Source of the DNA: Clarkia xantiana subsp. parviflora
Taxonomy: Eukaryota; Streptophyta; Magnoliopsida; Myrtales; Onagraceae
DNA: 64,000 nt
Reading direction: 5' to 3'
Assembly (NCBI GenBank): GCA_036873135.1
Contig: JAPTYO010000003.1
Location: forward strand, 24,762,001-24,826,000
Made by a program: the position numbers and the translations under genes. Under the pieces are notes generated by a model. That model made no database searches. It saw only the letters and a list, made by a program, of their open reading frames with translations, and was not told the origin of the DNA. Of this stretch, positions 11,774 to 22,994 are shown piece after piece. Position 1 is the first letter of the stretch. Every line of letters begins with the position of its first letter.

Positions 11774-12032
11774 TCTATATATTAATTAAGGTGAAGGGGG
11801 AGAGGAAGAGGTTATGAAATGGGATAATTAACGTGTCGTGCTAAAAATGGACAGGTGTCTCTCCTATTACTTTATTATATATATAGATATGTATTATTAT
11901 AATTTTGTTATATAAAAATATTAATTTTTCATATTAAAGTCACATTTCGGACATTTTATTTTTTATTTTAGAAGTTCATTTTACTTTTCACCTTACCCTG
12001 TTACCCACACGATGCGCGGGTTCGGCACCTAG
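11774..12032 (+). mobile_element. Short Helitron or Helitron 3' end
   Basis: The 3' end is clear: a hairpin-forming ACCCACACGATGCGCGGG, then TTCGGCACCTAG, followed by T at 12033; it closely resembles the end of the 2013-2772 element. A TCTATATATTAATTAAGG after an A at 11774 is the nearest 5'-like end. A longer element starting near 9134 is possible. There is also an inverted TATATATATAGA at about 11881-11892 that looks like a second, minus-strand 5' end. Confidence 0.6.
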
Positions 12033-12125
12033 TTATTATTATGAGCGTCTCCGTGTACTTGGGCGCTGGATAGGAATGTAGAAGATAGTGCTTTTGTAGA
12101 AAGAGTTAATATTGTTATTATTCAG

Positions 12126-12350
12126 TGATTATTATGTTTGGGTTTTTTCTACCATGCTTGTAAAATTTTTGTTTTTTTTTATTTATATTAAGCTGGACTT
12201 AATTGTAATATATGTAAAACTTTAAAAGTATGAAAAAATATGAATTTTTTAAACTACACATAATATTTGCATCATACTATTAATAATATCAATTTCACTC
12301 TAGTGTTCACCTTTTAAGACAATAAAAAAATACAAAAAATATGGTGCTTG
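12126..12350 (-). repeat. Dispersed ~200-bp repeat (copy 1)
   Basis: Read on the minus strand this contains TGTCTTAAAAGGTGAACACT, an ATTGATATTATTAATAGTATGATGCAAATATTATGTG-like core and a TACAATTAAGTCCA end. The same order occurs at about 16430-16620 and 29480-29690 on the plus strand, and fragments near 46830-46950. It is an old dispersed repeat, probably a MITE; superfamily unknown. Confidence 0.5.
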
Positions 12351-12679
12351 TTGAGCGTGATAAAAAGACTCTTATGTCTGTCTATTTTTATTAAAAATTA
12401 GTCTACTTATATGAAAATTTATGTAATAATATCATAACAAACAAACAACATTTAAGAATATAAAAAAAAAAAATCATGGCCAAAAAAAAAAATAAAAAAA
12501 ATTGGTTAACTACAATTAACATATAATGTTATGTTAATTAGTATTAATTAGATGAGGCTGTGATTTCTTGCCTTGATAAAAGTAAAATAATTCTAAATTT
12601 ATTTATAAATAAATATGCATGTTTTTTATAGTTCTAAAGCCAACCAAAGAAACTGAAAGAGTTTACCAAAAAAAAAAAG

Positions 12680-13985
12680 AAACTGAAAGAACTAATACTA
12701 TGTTGCATGTACCTGGTGCATATACACCCAGTACAAAACTGGCTACAAAACATTAAAATTTAGGGTTTATAACTAAAATAAACTTTCGAATGTTTACTTT
12801 ATGTTAAAATTAGGCGTTTGAAGTTTGAAATGTTAAAGTGGACTGTCCTAAATTTCATTTTTGTTGAAATTTGGTGTCTTTGCGCGTCTTTTCATCTTCA
12901 TTCAATCATTTTCATTAACCCATTCACTCACTTATATTCCACCACTCTTTACTTTTCACAAAATCCTCAAATTTTACCCAAAAATTGAATATTAAATTTT
13001 TTTTTATTGAAAAGTGGTGTGGAGCCATTTTCCAAGGACAACAGAGCGTTGCGCGGATATGGTCAACTTCTTAGGTGACGGCCCCGGCAAGATGACGAGA
13101 AGGAAGTGTGTATGGGAACTCTAATTTGACAGACGGTTTCGTCGGAATTGACTTTTCTAAAATAATCACACCGAGACACCACATTTTAACAAAATTGAAA
13201 TATTGGACACTACAGTTTAACATTTAAAATTTCAAACACCTAATTTAACAAAATGTAAACTTTGAACAATTTTTTTAGTAATTAACCCTAAAATTTATTA
13301 ATTTGGGGCTTTTTCGTCAACCTGAACTACCCAACTTTCCAAAAAAGTCTTCTCTCTTTACTTTGCCGAAATCATCTCCCTCCATAACAAAACCAGAACA
13401 GGAATATTGGGCCTGTAGTCCAAAAAGCCATTCGCCACCAAGGCAGCAGTGGGCCTAAATTGAAGACTTAGACTTGAGGCCCAAACTACATTCCCCACAA
13501 AAACAAGAGTCAGCCGAATAAAAATCTTCTCTGAATAGTTTTTATTTTGTAGATGGTCGAAAAAGAAAGTCTATATTTTATTTTTATTACATATATGTAG
13601 TAAAATGGCAAAACCATACAAAAGGAAACTGAAACAACTAAGAGCATTTTACGTGTACCCGGTGCATATACACCCAATACAAAAATAGCTCCAAAACAAT
13701 AAAATTTATTCGTTTGGGGGCTTTGTTCGTCAACCTGGTCTACCCAGCTTTCTGAGAAAGTCTTCTCGCTTTACTTTACCCAGCGCGGGCTGACAAGGGG
13801 AATATGGGCGTTTAACCCAAAAAGATAATTCGCCACCAAGGCTAGAGTGGGCCAAAATAATAGGCCCATTACTGAAGACTTAGACTTGAGAACCAAACTA
13901 CATTCCCCACAAAAACAATAGTGGGCCGAATAAAAATATCTCCTCTGTCTATATTTTATTTTTCAGATGGGCGAAAAAAATCTAT
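12680..13985. repeat. Tandem duplication, one copy carrying a MULE
   Basis: Unit 1 (12680-13624) and unit 2 (13625-about 13985) share the order AAACTGAAA, GGTGCATATACACCCA, TCGTCAACCTG, TTCGCCACCAAGGC, GAAGACTTAGACTTGAG and ACATTCCCCACAAAAACAA. Unit 1 is longer by the 526-bp element at 12763-13288 plus its 9-bp duplication. Unit 2 keeps the uninterrupted site, AATAAAATTTATTCG. No coding sequence is seen. Confidence 0.8.
12763..13288. mobile_element. MULE-like element, family B (526 bp)
   Basis: The ends are GGGTTTATAACTAAAATAAA and the inverse of GGGTTAATTACTAAAAAAA. It is flanked by a perfect 9-bp target duplication TAAAATTTA (12754-12762 and 13289-13297), as typical of Mutator-like elements. 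The centre is an inverted-orientation relative of the 47550-48080 element: both contain TTAGGTGACGG and a GCAAGNTGACGAGAAGG block, here on the plus strand. No transposase is encoded. Confidence 0.85.
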
Positions 13986-14344
13986 GTTTTATTTTTATTT
14001 ATTATTATTATAGGTATGTATAGTAAATTCAATATTCTAATTTACTAAAACTGGTATTCCATCCAATATTTCTACTCACAATAAATTTTATTATTGAACT
14101 AATTAATTCCTTGCAGCCTCGTCCTATAGATCATAATTTTTTTAATTAATTATTATGCTTAAGGAGAAAAAAAAATATGTATGCAAGTGCATAAAGTATG
14201 ATTGTTTTAGAATATATTAAAAAGAAATTTAATTTCCATATTACAACCCGAACAAATGTACTGAATATTGATATTAACAAAACAGGTTTGACTAATATTA
14301 CTAATAAATAATTATTTTAATAAAAAAAATAGCATGGGATATAT

Positions 14345-14575
14345 GGGTTAATAATCAAAATTACGACCTAAACTTTGTCTACTTTAAAATCACTACCTGA
14401 ACTTTAAATTTTAAAAACTAGATACTCGAGCTTTTAAGTTTTTAGCAAAATGTAACATCTCTTTCAATTTTCGTCATATTAAACATAAAATAAGTATATT
14501 TTCGCCACGTGGGATCTTTTAATGTGTATCCAAGATATATTCAAATATAAATTGAAAGTATTGCAACAAAATATT
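14345..14575 (+). mobile_element. Truncated MULE-like element, family C left end
   Basis: It starts GGGTTAATAATCAAAATTAC and follows the family C end seen at 3447: alternating ACTTTG, CACTACCTGAACTTTAAA and a CCACGTGGGATCTTTT block. Similarity stops where the larger TIR element begins at about 14578. The matching right end is missing, so this copy is either truncated or was broken by that insertion. Confidence 0.55.
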
Positions 14576-15019
14576 TTGGGCTAATGGTACTTTTGGTACC
14601 ATATGTTTGCATGAAATCAACTGTTCATACCGGATGTTTTTTTTATACCAATTTGGTACCAAACGTTTCCATTTTGTACCGTTTTCATACATCCGTTAAC
14701 TTTCTGTAAAAAACGGCCGTTAAGTTGTCACGTGCTAGACACGTGAGGTGATTTTTTTTAACGAAAAATGAAACTTGTATGGACAGAAATACCCTTACAT
14801 GCAAGTATAAGCTGCTGTCGTCGTCCTCCGATGGTGTTTGGCCTCTTCTTTGAATTCAACAACTTCCTTCCCCACATTCTGTGAATTTGATGATCTTTGT
14901 TTCCTCCAAATGCTATCAAATGTTAATACAACCTCCACTAAATAAAGATAAAACTCATATTACTTCTGTAATTAATGAAGGACAGCCCTAAGAGAGAATT
15001 GGGGTCAGAAAGTGAATTT

Positions 15020-15391
15020 TCATATCTTGAAATTGAAATCCACATTGCATTTGGGTCTGCAATTGTGGCCACCGACGGGGACTTCCCTTTGGAAGGGACC
15101 AGCCCTTTGAATTCGTCGCAAATCACTATGAATCCCACTTTCTTGCTCTTCACTTTCCCACTCTTCACTCTCACTTATGTATCCATTTGGATTTTCAGAG
15201 GAATCCCCATCGATCTCTTCAGATCTGAGCGAAGGGCTCTGAGATCCCCTGTGTCGAGATTCACGGCTTCCGCTGACACGGAGACGCCGCGGAAGGTCGT
15301 CTGGTTATTGGGGTAGCTGGTGAACGGCGCGATGGAGGCGTTTCCGACGAAGACCTCGCCGTAGAGGAACGTTACGGTGACCTGGTTGATA
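15020..15391 (-). pseudogene. Captured LEA_2 (NDR1/HIN1-like) gene fragment, broken
   Basis: On the minus strand the translation contains INQVTVTFLYGEVFVGNASI, then SYPNNQTTFRGVSVSAEAV, then an SGKVKSKKVGFIVICD block, and near the end, in a shifted frame, KCNVDFNFKI before a stop. This is the order of the C-terminal half of LEA_2 / hydroxyproline-rich NHL proteins, which are membrane-anchored stress and defence proteins. Damage: a TAA stop in frame at 15175-15177 and a frameshift about 15050-15065. The N-terminal membrane segment is missing. It sits inside a TIR element, so it is a captured, non-functional piece of a host gene elsewhere in the genome. Confidence 0.7.
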
Positions 15392-15689
15392 GATATACGC
15401 TCAATTTAGACATGTTTCTATTCGGACTGTATTATTTTAATCACCCTATAGACGATTGCAAATCGAAACTTTGACCCGAGCACGTAACCCGCCGAAAAAT
15501 GGACCCAATCAAGGAAAACGCCTACCCGAAAACATTGATGGTCCAGTCAAACACTTTGACCGGACCTCCCAAGTACCACCCCCTGTGGTCTCGATGTAGC
15601 CCCTTTTGCAGGTGTTAGGAGCACCGCGCACGGACTACATACGAATGATGGGATGTACGAACAACTACATGTACAGACACCTTTAAGGG

Positions 15690-15850
15690 CTCGCAAAACT
15701 CCGACAGTTCGACAATCCAACACTTTGACGGTCTGACAGTCCGCCAGTCCGACACTTTGACGGTCCGACAGTCAGATACTTAACCATTTTAAGGGCTTGA
15801 AAACCTCCGACAGTCCGACACTTTGACATACGACAACCCGAAGTACGGAC
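15690..15850. repeat. Short GACAGTCCGACACTTTGAC repeats
   Basis: The phrases CCGACAGTCCGACACTTTGA, CTGACAGTCCGCCAGTCCGA and variants recur four to five times within 160 bp. They lie in the interior of the large TIR element. Nothing coding is seen and the origin is unknown. Confidence 0.6.
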
Positions 15851-16299
15851 TACCCGATATCACGAAGGATCCGACGTCAGTGATTAAACCCAACGAGCAT
15901 TTCAAAGGAATCAAATCGCGGGGGAAGGAATTTCACCCGTAAGATTATTATTCGGATTGACACCTCGTCAACCTTTTACACATGTCTTAACACTGGTCGT
16001 AGTAGTAGGTGAAGTGAGAGTTAGGATTCTTAGAGATAAGGGCATTATAGGCAAAAACAAGTTTCATTTTTCGTAAAAACAAAAAACAAACCACATCGTG
16101 TGCAAGGCACATGTTAACTTAAAGATCATTTTTTACAGAAAGTTAATGGATATATGAAAACGGTACAAATGAAAACGTTTGGTACCGAATTGGTAAAAAA
16201 AAATCCAGTATGAACAGTGGATTTCACGCAAACATATGGTACCAAACTGAAGAAACTGAGAGATCTGACAAGAAGGGAAATGATACTATTTTGCCCCAT

Positions 16300-17232
16300 A
16301 TGTTTGCACGAATGTGGAATTGCACCCATTTAACTTTTCTCTCTGCTAAATGTACCCCATATATTTTAGTAAATTTTATAAATCAGTCCCTTTTACTTTT
16401 TCTATCATTTCTATCATAGTTCCACAAGTACCATGTTTTTTGTACTATTTTTTTGTATTTTTCTATTGTCCTAAAGTGAACCTTAAAAGGGAATTGTTAT
16501 TAATAATAATGTGATACAAATTTGAGGTGTAGTTAAAAAAAATCACGTTTTTAAACTTTTACTTATGTTACAATTAATTATTGTTTATTGGGACCCTTGT
16601 TTATTGTAAAAAATTCCACAAGCATGATGCTTATGGAGCATGTTAGAAAGACCAAATTTTCTTTCGCACTTCTAAAAATATGTAGATACTCGTGCTAAAA
16701 AATGATATTAGGTGTGGTTACACCCCTAGAATTTATATATACAAAACATTTGGAATGCAAGTGGAAAAAAAATAACACATGATCATTGCGTGCTTAATTT
16801 TCATCACTCTTTAATATGAAACTCAAAATAGTTTATATGTTGATATATTGTTGAAAGTCCAGCTTGTTTTTTGTCAAGATAAAACTTATTTATATTTTTG
16901 GAAAACTCTCGAAGTTTTTTTCTTTTTAATTATTTATAATTAACCCTTTAATACCATTGTACTTTACCAATTGAAAGTTTACTTACATCAATAGCCCACA
17001 AAAGCAGCAAATTATATATACACATACACATAATCACTTTCAAGGTTCAATTATTCATCTTCTTGAAGAAGCATTCCAAATGAGCCAACACAATTCCCTT
17101 AATGATACAAGTTAATGCACAGATCCTTCTCAAAACCCAAATTGTATCATCAAATTGTACACTTTTTAGATTGACAACAACAAACCCATCTCTAAGATTT
17201 GGTTTTTCCTGAGGGTTTAACCAGTTCTTGAG
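16300..17232. other. AT-rich intergenic DNA, 3' flank of the Tubby-like gene
   Basis: There is no coding sequence. A copy of the dispersed ~200-bp repeat (see 12126) occupies about 16430-16620, with TATTGTCCTAAAGTGAACCT and a TATTAATAATAATGTGATAC core. The 3' untranslated region and poly(A) site of the leftward gene at 17233 should lie in the last ~200 bp of this stretch. Confidence 0.4.
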
Positions 17233-19127
17233 TTATTCACAAGCCAATTTCGTGTCGAAACTGCTCAGACAAACCGCGAAAGCCTGGAAAGCCGAAAGAG
17301 GGTACCGATAATCCATCGTGAACATGTCCTTACCGACTTTCCCGAACTGAAGTATGATCTTGTCGTGATCCGACGGTGCGGGTTGAGACGGGTTCGGTGC
17401 ACCTGCAGGCGGCTGATTCGCCGCTATCAATTGGAAATTCTTCACCGAAGCCACGGTAACCCGGCCTCTGAAGTTAAGACACCAACACTGCAGCTGTTCG
17501 TGCCACCTCGGCGCCTTGTTCTTTAACACCAAAGGTCTGTCTTTTCCAACACCCTCTTGTCCTTCTTCGTCTCTGGGCCCCACGATATCTGAGAATCTCG
17601 AGCTGTTAAACTCGGTGGATGTGTCGATGCGTTTTGAGAAGGAGATGCTTCGGAAGGAGTCATCTAGTGACCGGGGGAGGAGCTCGGGCTGACCTGGCAC
17701 GGTCCCGCCTGGCTCGAGGGAAGAGTTTGGGATCGAGTGCATTTGGCAGTGCATTCTACGTGGGCCCCGGGTTCCGAGCACGTTAAGCTCGTAAGTCACT
17801 TGTGCTATGTTGTAGCTTCCGGTCGGGACTTTGGGGGATACTTTTTTCGAGTAGAATCTCCGGCTTAGTCCCGGAGGGGAGAGTTGCGCGTTGTTGTGGG
17901 GTGGTTGGGTATCGTAGATTATGAACTTTGTGCCGAGAAAATTCGACCTGATATCAAACAGATGAAAAAGTTCAGACTAACCATTTGACTAAATGTCCTA
18001 AAACTATTATGCGGATATTCAAATATGCGCGCTCACTCTGATACCATGAGAAAGTTTAGACTAACCACTTGACGAACTGTCCTAAAACCTTAAGGTGATA
18101 GGTAAAGGCATGATTTAGCCTTTATACTTCAACAACAAAAACAACATGGAGGTTAGTGACATTTTTCATACCTGAGTTTGCCTATGTAAGTGCTACTTGA
18201 TCTCGAAATATTATCTGCATCCATAGATATAACGTATTCTGTGTAGGTTGTTCTTCGTGTCCTTTTTGCAGAGAGAAGAAACTTCCCATTCTCCACAAGT
18301 AAAGCTGAAATTTGACAGCAGCAATTTTAACAAAATTGAAAACCCGAAGCTAACTTGTTAAAAATGTCGATCGAACAAATGAAACGAATATGATATACCA
18401 AATGCTCGATAGTTCAGCTTACCGGGACTGAGGCAAAGGAAGAGGTGATAAGTTAGATTAGATTTGTCCCTTTTAATGAAACACTGCATAGTTCCATCTC
18501 GAGGCCCCGGCTGTGAAAACAAAAATAAAGAACCAAATTATCATATTTTTTTGTAGAAAAAGGAAAACAACTAGAAAGAAAGGTTGCACCAGTTTAAAAC
18601 TGATAGAACTAAAATACAATCTAACTATGCAACAACATGCATAACTAATTGATGATAGCCGACACCCGAATTATCAGTTTGCATACTATGCAATGCTCTT
18701 TATCAATAAAGGCAAAAACGAACTATTTGCAGTTATTATTGAATCTAAAGGTGATAACTTGTAGTATAAATCAGTATACCTGCTTCAATGAAACTGGGAA
18801 TGTTATTTTTCCGGAGATTTCGGGATTTTTAACAATTTCTTTGCACATATCCCTCCATGATCTACATACAGCAGCACAAGCAACAACGTGCTTTCGAGCA
18901 GGCCATGTGCTTTCACTAGCTTCTAATCTCTTAATCACATCGTGTAGAAGCTCGGGTGGAAGACTAGCCCAACGACTGTTCTGAACCACAGACGGGTGAT
19001 CGTGCAATTCATGAACCGAACCATGAGATTTCCCTCGACCGTGGCCAAGCAACCTCACATCGAAACTCCGCCTAGATAAGCTTCCAATTCCGTCTCTCAC
19101 ATCACGAACAATACTACGGAAAGACAT
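17233..19127 (-). CDS. TLP5: Tubby-like F-box protein (TLP), 427 aa
   Basis: Four exons: 18780-19127, 18423-18510, 18172-18304 and 17233-17947, all with GT/AG borders; the spliced frame is 1,284 nt. An F-box (about residues 52-107, [20 protein letters not shown]) binds SKP1 in SCF ubiquitin ligases. It is followed by a Tubby domain (about 117-427) that starts [18 protein letters not shown] and ends with the signature [15 protein letters not shown]. The Tubby domain ties the protein to phosphoinositides at the plasma membrane, from which plant TLPs are released under stress. Length and exon structure are normal, and every key motif is intact. The N-terminus ([20 protein letters not shown]) is most like Arabidopsis TLP5; the exact orthologue number is uncertain. 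Confidence 0.95.
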
Positions 19128-20570
19128 TCTGCTCTTGAATCCTATAGCATTGAGAAATTCAAACCGCTCTTTCTTCCGGGAGGTTGCTGAAGTTTTTGAT
19201 AAAATTCAAGCTGAAGAACCACAATCTGCAGAAACCGGGTTGAAAATGGTACCGATTAAAACTAACTCAAATCTATCAGCATTAGCAGTGAGAAAGAACA
19301 AAAGGAGAGCATGGGTTATGTGAGGAAGGAGACACAACAAGAAAAGAAGATTCTCAAAAGAGAAAGCTTCACATGGAGCTAAAGCAAACTATAAGTACCA
19401 GGCTTTAACCAGAAACAACTTTTGGCGGGTTTCTCCGTTATTAAGAAACCGAATTACATCAGTAATTCAAATTAAAACCACCTTATTTAATTTATAAAGC
19501 TGAAGAATCTCAAAGAAAAGTAAAAGCAGGCATGGCTCTTGCATTTGGCTTATAACCACTACATGAACCCTAAAGCCAAAGATATGAATCCAGTCAAAAA
19601 GTCGAAACTTTGGTTAAATCCCATCAACATCTTCATAGAATCATCTCGATGCCCTAAATTCAATGTAGTGAGATTAGCAAATGGATTTTAAAGTTTAAAC
19701 CACAAAAAAGCTCAGCAATAGCTGCATCTGTGACTGCTCAATGACAAAGAGCTGCTTCCCATATCCGATTCGGGTCAGAATTAAAAAAAAAAAAAAAGAT
19801 TTAACCACAAAACTAAAGCAATATACATAACAACATTCTCCAGATTTTCAATTGCTCTATAGCTCCAGCTCCCATCAATAGGATATCAAATTATTGCTAA
19901 AAATAAATCAAACAAATCCAGAAGGCAAAGTAAACCCAAGACTAAAGAACTTACAGATTAGAAAAACCCAGGGAAATTATGCGAATCCGTACTAATCAGA
20001 CATTGAATGCTGTCCTATATATGTGAGACCAGGAATTGAAGCTTCAACCGGAATCTCCTGGTTCTTTACCCTGAATAACAACAACAAATCATCTCAATCG
20101 GTTAAATACAGACCCCGTTCATCAAAACAGGCTCTATAATTGGTCTACCTCAACGAAACTAAACCCTAGATAATTCCAAGAAACTGAAAGACAGCTCTTT
20201 TCTTTATTGACTCTTGACATTCACAGCTAAGATAACCGAAACCTCGCGACCGAGTAAAATCAAAAGTAGCTCACTCACCAAAAAGCAGCTGTGGCTGTAA
20301 AGTCGTGATTTTTCGCTAGGATCTGAAGTTACAGATAAGAATCGAAACCAAACAAATTGTTGAAGAGGTAGATGATGATGATGATCGTGCAGCTAGCTAG
20401 CAGATCTTTCTTCACTTTACAGAAACCAAATGAAATCTCTCCCTCCTTAGAAAGTCGCCTCTCAGAAAAGTCGTTCTCTTCTCTCTCGAGTCTCGCACGA
20501 AGAAATGGACTTCAAAATCTTATTAAATCCGACTCACAAACAAATCCGGATCAATTAATTAATTAATAAT
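19128..20570 (-). promoter_or_regulatory. Upstream region and probable spliced 5' leader of the TLP gene
   Basis: Plant TLP genes often have an intron in the 5' untranslated region. Here a good donor (minus strand, AATCTGTAAGTTC, near 19955) and an acceptor (GGTTTCTGCAG, near 19228) could remove about 730 bp. Pyrimidine-rich leader-like sequence lies near 20050-20500. The start of transcription is probably between 20340 and 20520, but no definite TATA box is seen. The splice sites are inferred from sequence alone. Confidence 0.4.
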
Positions 20571-20578
20571 TTAATTTA

Positions 20579-21040
20579 GGGTTAATTTTAATATCTAAAT
20601 TGCTATCCAATTACAAATTATTGGATTTTAATATTTTCAAATTAAATATTTGTATTTTTAATTTCAAAGAAAATGTTGTATCTATTTTTATTCCGTCAAA
20701 TTGAACAGAAAATGAACATTTTCCATCAGTGTTCTTACATAAATCGAAATCGAAATCGAAAGTATTATAACAAAATACTTTCTTTTGAATATTTAATTGA
20801 AATACACTGTTTAAATTGGCGGAAGTCCAATTGAGCATTAAATTGATTTTTTTTTTTTTTTGTAGTACTCTAATTATGGTTGATCAATTTTGGTTATATA
20901 TGACAAAACCCCACGTGGCGGAAAAATACTCATTTTCTGTCCAATTTAACGAAAATTGACACATATGTAATAATTTGAGCTGAACCAATCGGTTATAGAT
21001 TATGAGATAGTAGGTTTCGGGTAGGAAATATTAAAAATTG
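20579..21040. mobile_element. MULE-like MITE, family C, decayed
   Basis: It starts GGGTTAATTTTAATATCTAA and contains the family C hallmarks: a CAAATTGCTA-type end, GAAAGTATTATAACAAAATA in the middle, and a CCCCACGTGGCGGAAAA block followed by TTAACGAAAATTGACA. The right end fades near 21010-21040. It is related to the elements at 3447 and 14345. No target duplication was recognised. Confidence 0.5.
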
Positions 21041-21189
21041 GTCTATTATTATTATGCATATATGCAAGTTATTACAATTTACTTGCAATTATTATTGTGA
21101 TTTAAGATATTGTGTTTGGTTTATAGGAAACAGATATAATAAGTACACTAATAAAACATAATTTATTAGATAGATGAAACCATTTGAAC

Positions 21190-21900
21190 TAATAATGATT
21201 AAGATGCTATTCTGGTGCTGCCACGTCAGGTAAAGTATAATTCTGGTTGACGAGACAATTTATTTTTCCCGTCAGGTGGACGAGCGCTTGGACCGGTGTC
21301 CAATTAAAACCAGCCTCAAGCTCAACGTTGTCGCGCCACTCTCCTCTCTTTTCATCTTCTCATCACCTCTGCCGGGCCGCGCCACTCCTCTCTTCCCAAT
21401 CCTTTCACCGAAAACCTGCCAAATTATTTCACGGATCTGAAAAATCTCACTGAACTGTAAGACTTTATACTTATTAACACAGTTATACATATTCCAAGTT
21501 TTCTTCTGAATTTCAGGAAATTTTACGTGTTATAGACAGGTTCCTGCAGAATAACAATTTCACATGACAAGTTACTTTCTTGGCTAATCTGTCACTAACC
21601 TATCTCTATGTATCTTTCCTTAGTCTTCTGCAGTAAAATTTAAATAGTATATTTATAATGATGAATGACTCAATTAATCAAATATGATGCTGTTGAAATT
21701 TAGAATTTATACGTGAACTCAGTTTATTTGTCGTCGTGAACAAGAATCTGTATTCTCAAATTGCTGGAGCTGGGGCCATTGATGGTCCTAAGAGCTGGAT
21801 CAGCGCCTATTCATGATCAGTTTAATTTGAAGTTCCTGTTGATGTTTGTTACAAAATGAATAAAAATTATTGATAAGACAGATTTTTAAATCTGTATGAT
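21190..21900 (+). other. Possible short transcription unit of unknown nature
   Basis: A GC-richer leader-like segment (21230-21460) contains an open frame of 68 codons and is followed by a donor-like CTGAACTGTAAGAC. A pyrimidine stretch with TTTCAG lies near 21515. The right part ends with AATAAAAATTATTG near 21865, a plausible poly(A) signal. No protein family is recognisable. It could be a small noncoding or decayed gene; it may equally be ordinary intergenic DNA. Confidence 0.25.
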
Positions 21901-21941
21901 GAGCTGTATTTTCAGGTAAAAAGTTGATGTAAAACTATACA

Positions 21942-22000
21942 CTAGCATAGTGCCCCGCGCGTAGCGCGAGGTCAGCACCTAATTTATATTCGTCCTAACA
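21942..22000 (-). mobile_element. Helitron 3' terminus
   Basis: A strong palindrome, CCCCGCGCGTAGCGCGAGG, lies beside ACTAGCATAGTG. Read on the minus strand it ends ...GGGGCACTATGCTAG before T, as in Helitron 3' ends. The neighbouring AGCACCTAA on the plus strand also resembles a Helitron end, so orientation is not certain. The other end was not found; a MULE insertion at 22039 interrupts the element. Confidence 0.55.
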
Positions 22001-22038
22001 CATCTGTATATATTATAATGATAATGAAATATTATTAA

Positions 22039-22563
22039 GGGTTAACCTATAAATTGTCTGAAGTTCGACATATGTGAAATTTTGGTATCTGAAGTTTAAA
22101 TTGTTGATATTGACTGTCTAAAATTTCAACTTTGTTGAAATTTAATATTCCGTCCATTTTTTCTGTCAAATTTGACAGAATGGTGTGAAAAGTTGAAATT
22201 GTCCCTAATACTATTATGTTTACTCCAGTCCAGCCACCAACCTACTCCGGCCACCACCCAACTCCGGTCGGTCACCACCCTACTCTAGGGCTGGCAATTC
22301 GTGCGGGCCGTGCGGGTTCGTGTCGTGTTCTGTGGGGACAGCCCAAACACGGCCCAACATGAAGGTGTGCCAACTTAGTTCAGCACGAACACGACACGGT
22401 CCTACACGAAAAATCAGCATGAAAAATCTATAGTAAATTGAATAAAAAATTCACACATAACAGTTTTTTAAATTATTCAATATAGAGAGTTTAATCCAAA
22501 CTTTATAAAGTAAAATTGCAAAAAGAGGTCATGTTAGCTTTAATAAGGTTTATATTAGTAGAA

Positions 22564-22613
<50 letters not shown>

Positions 22614-22994
22614 TTATAACTATCGTGTTATCGTGTCGGGCTGTGTCTCCAATATCAAACACAAACACGACACGATTTGGCACGACACGAAAATGATTGA
22701 CCCAAACACAACTTTCCGTGTCGTGTTCGTGTTAGCCCATCATGCCGAGCTCAAATTGCCAGCCCTACCCTACTCCGACTGGCCACCACCTAACTAGGTG
22801 CAATTTTGAAAATTATTTTTTATCGGGTCATGTGCTTGTTTCAATTTTAACATAAAATTTGGACAGAGATAACAAAATTCAACAAAATTAAAACTTCAGA
22901 CAGTAAATATCAACAGTTTAAATTTCAGACACCAAAATTTTACATATGGCAAAATTAAATAAATTAACCAACAGTTTATAGGTTCTTAACCCTC
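22039..22994. mobile_element. MULE-like element with a nested hAT MITE
   Basis: It begins GGGTTAACCTATAAATTGTC and ends with the inverse of GGGTTAAGAACCTATAAACT. The inverted repeats run over 120 bp (both hold a GTCTGAANTTT and GTTGATATTNACTGTCT block). The flanks carry TATTATTAA on both sides (22030-22038 and 22995-23003). The last two bases before the right copy (TC) are extra. The short GC-rich centre (CCGGCCACCACCCAACTCC) resembles the centres of the elements at 26078 and 58936. It is interrupted by a hAT at 22286. Confidence 0.8.
22286..22767. mobile_element. hAT MITE (TAGGGCTGGCAATT), nested in the MULE
   Basis: Perfect terminal inverted repeats TAGGGCTGGCAATT and AATTTGCCAGCCCTA-type inverse are flanked by the exact 8-bp duplication CCCTACTC (22278-22285 and 22768-22775). 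Sub-terminal CGTGTCGTGTTCGTG blocks are inverted at both ends. A (TA)n microsatellite of about 45 bp lies at 22567-22612. There is no coding sequence. It is younger than the host MULE, since it splits it. Confidence 0.85.

Larger units (their letters stand above)
14578..16299. mobile_element. Large Pack-type TIR element (~1.7 kb) carrying gene fragments
   Basis: Long inverted repeats of about 150-180 bp bound the element. The left includes TTTGGTACCATATGTTTGC and TTTCATACATCCGTTAACTT; the right carries their inverses, GCAAACATATGGTACCAAAC and AGTTAATGGATATATGAAAA, at about 16140-16250. The rightmost ~50 bp are less symmetrical, so the right end is approximate and no target duplication was found. 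Inside lies a decayed LEA_2 gene fragment and a block of short GACAGTCCGAC repeats. No transposase is seen, hence Pack-type (non-autonomous with host sequence). Confidence 0.65.
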
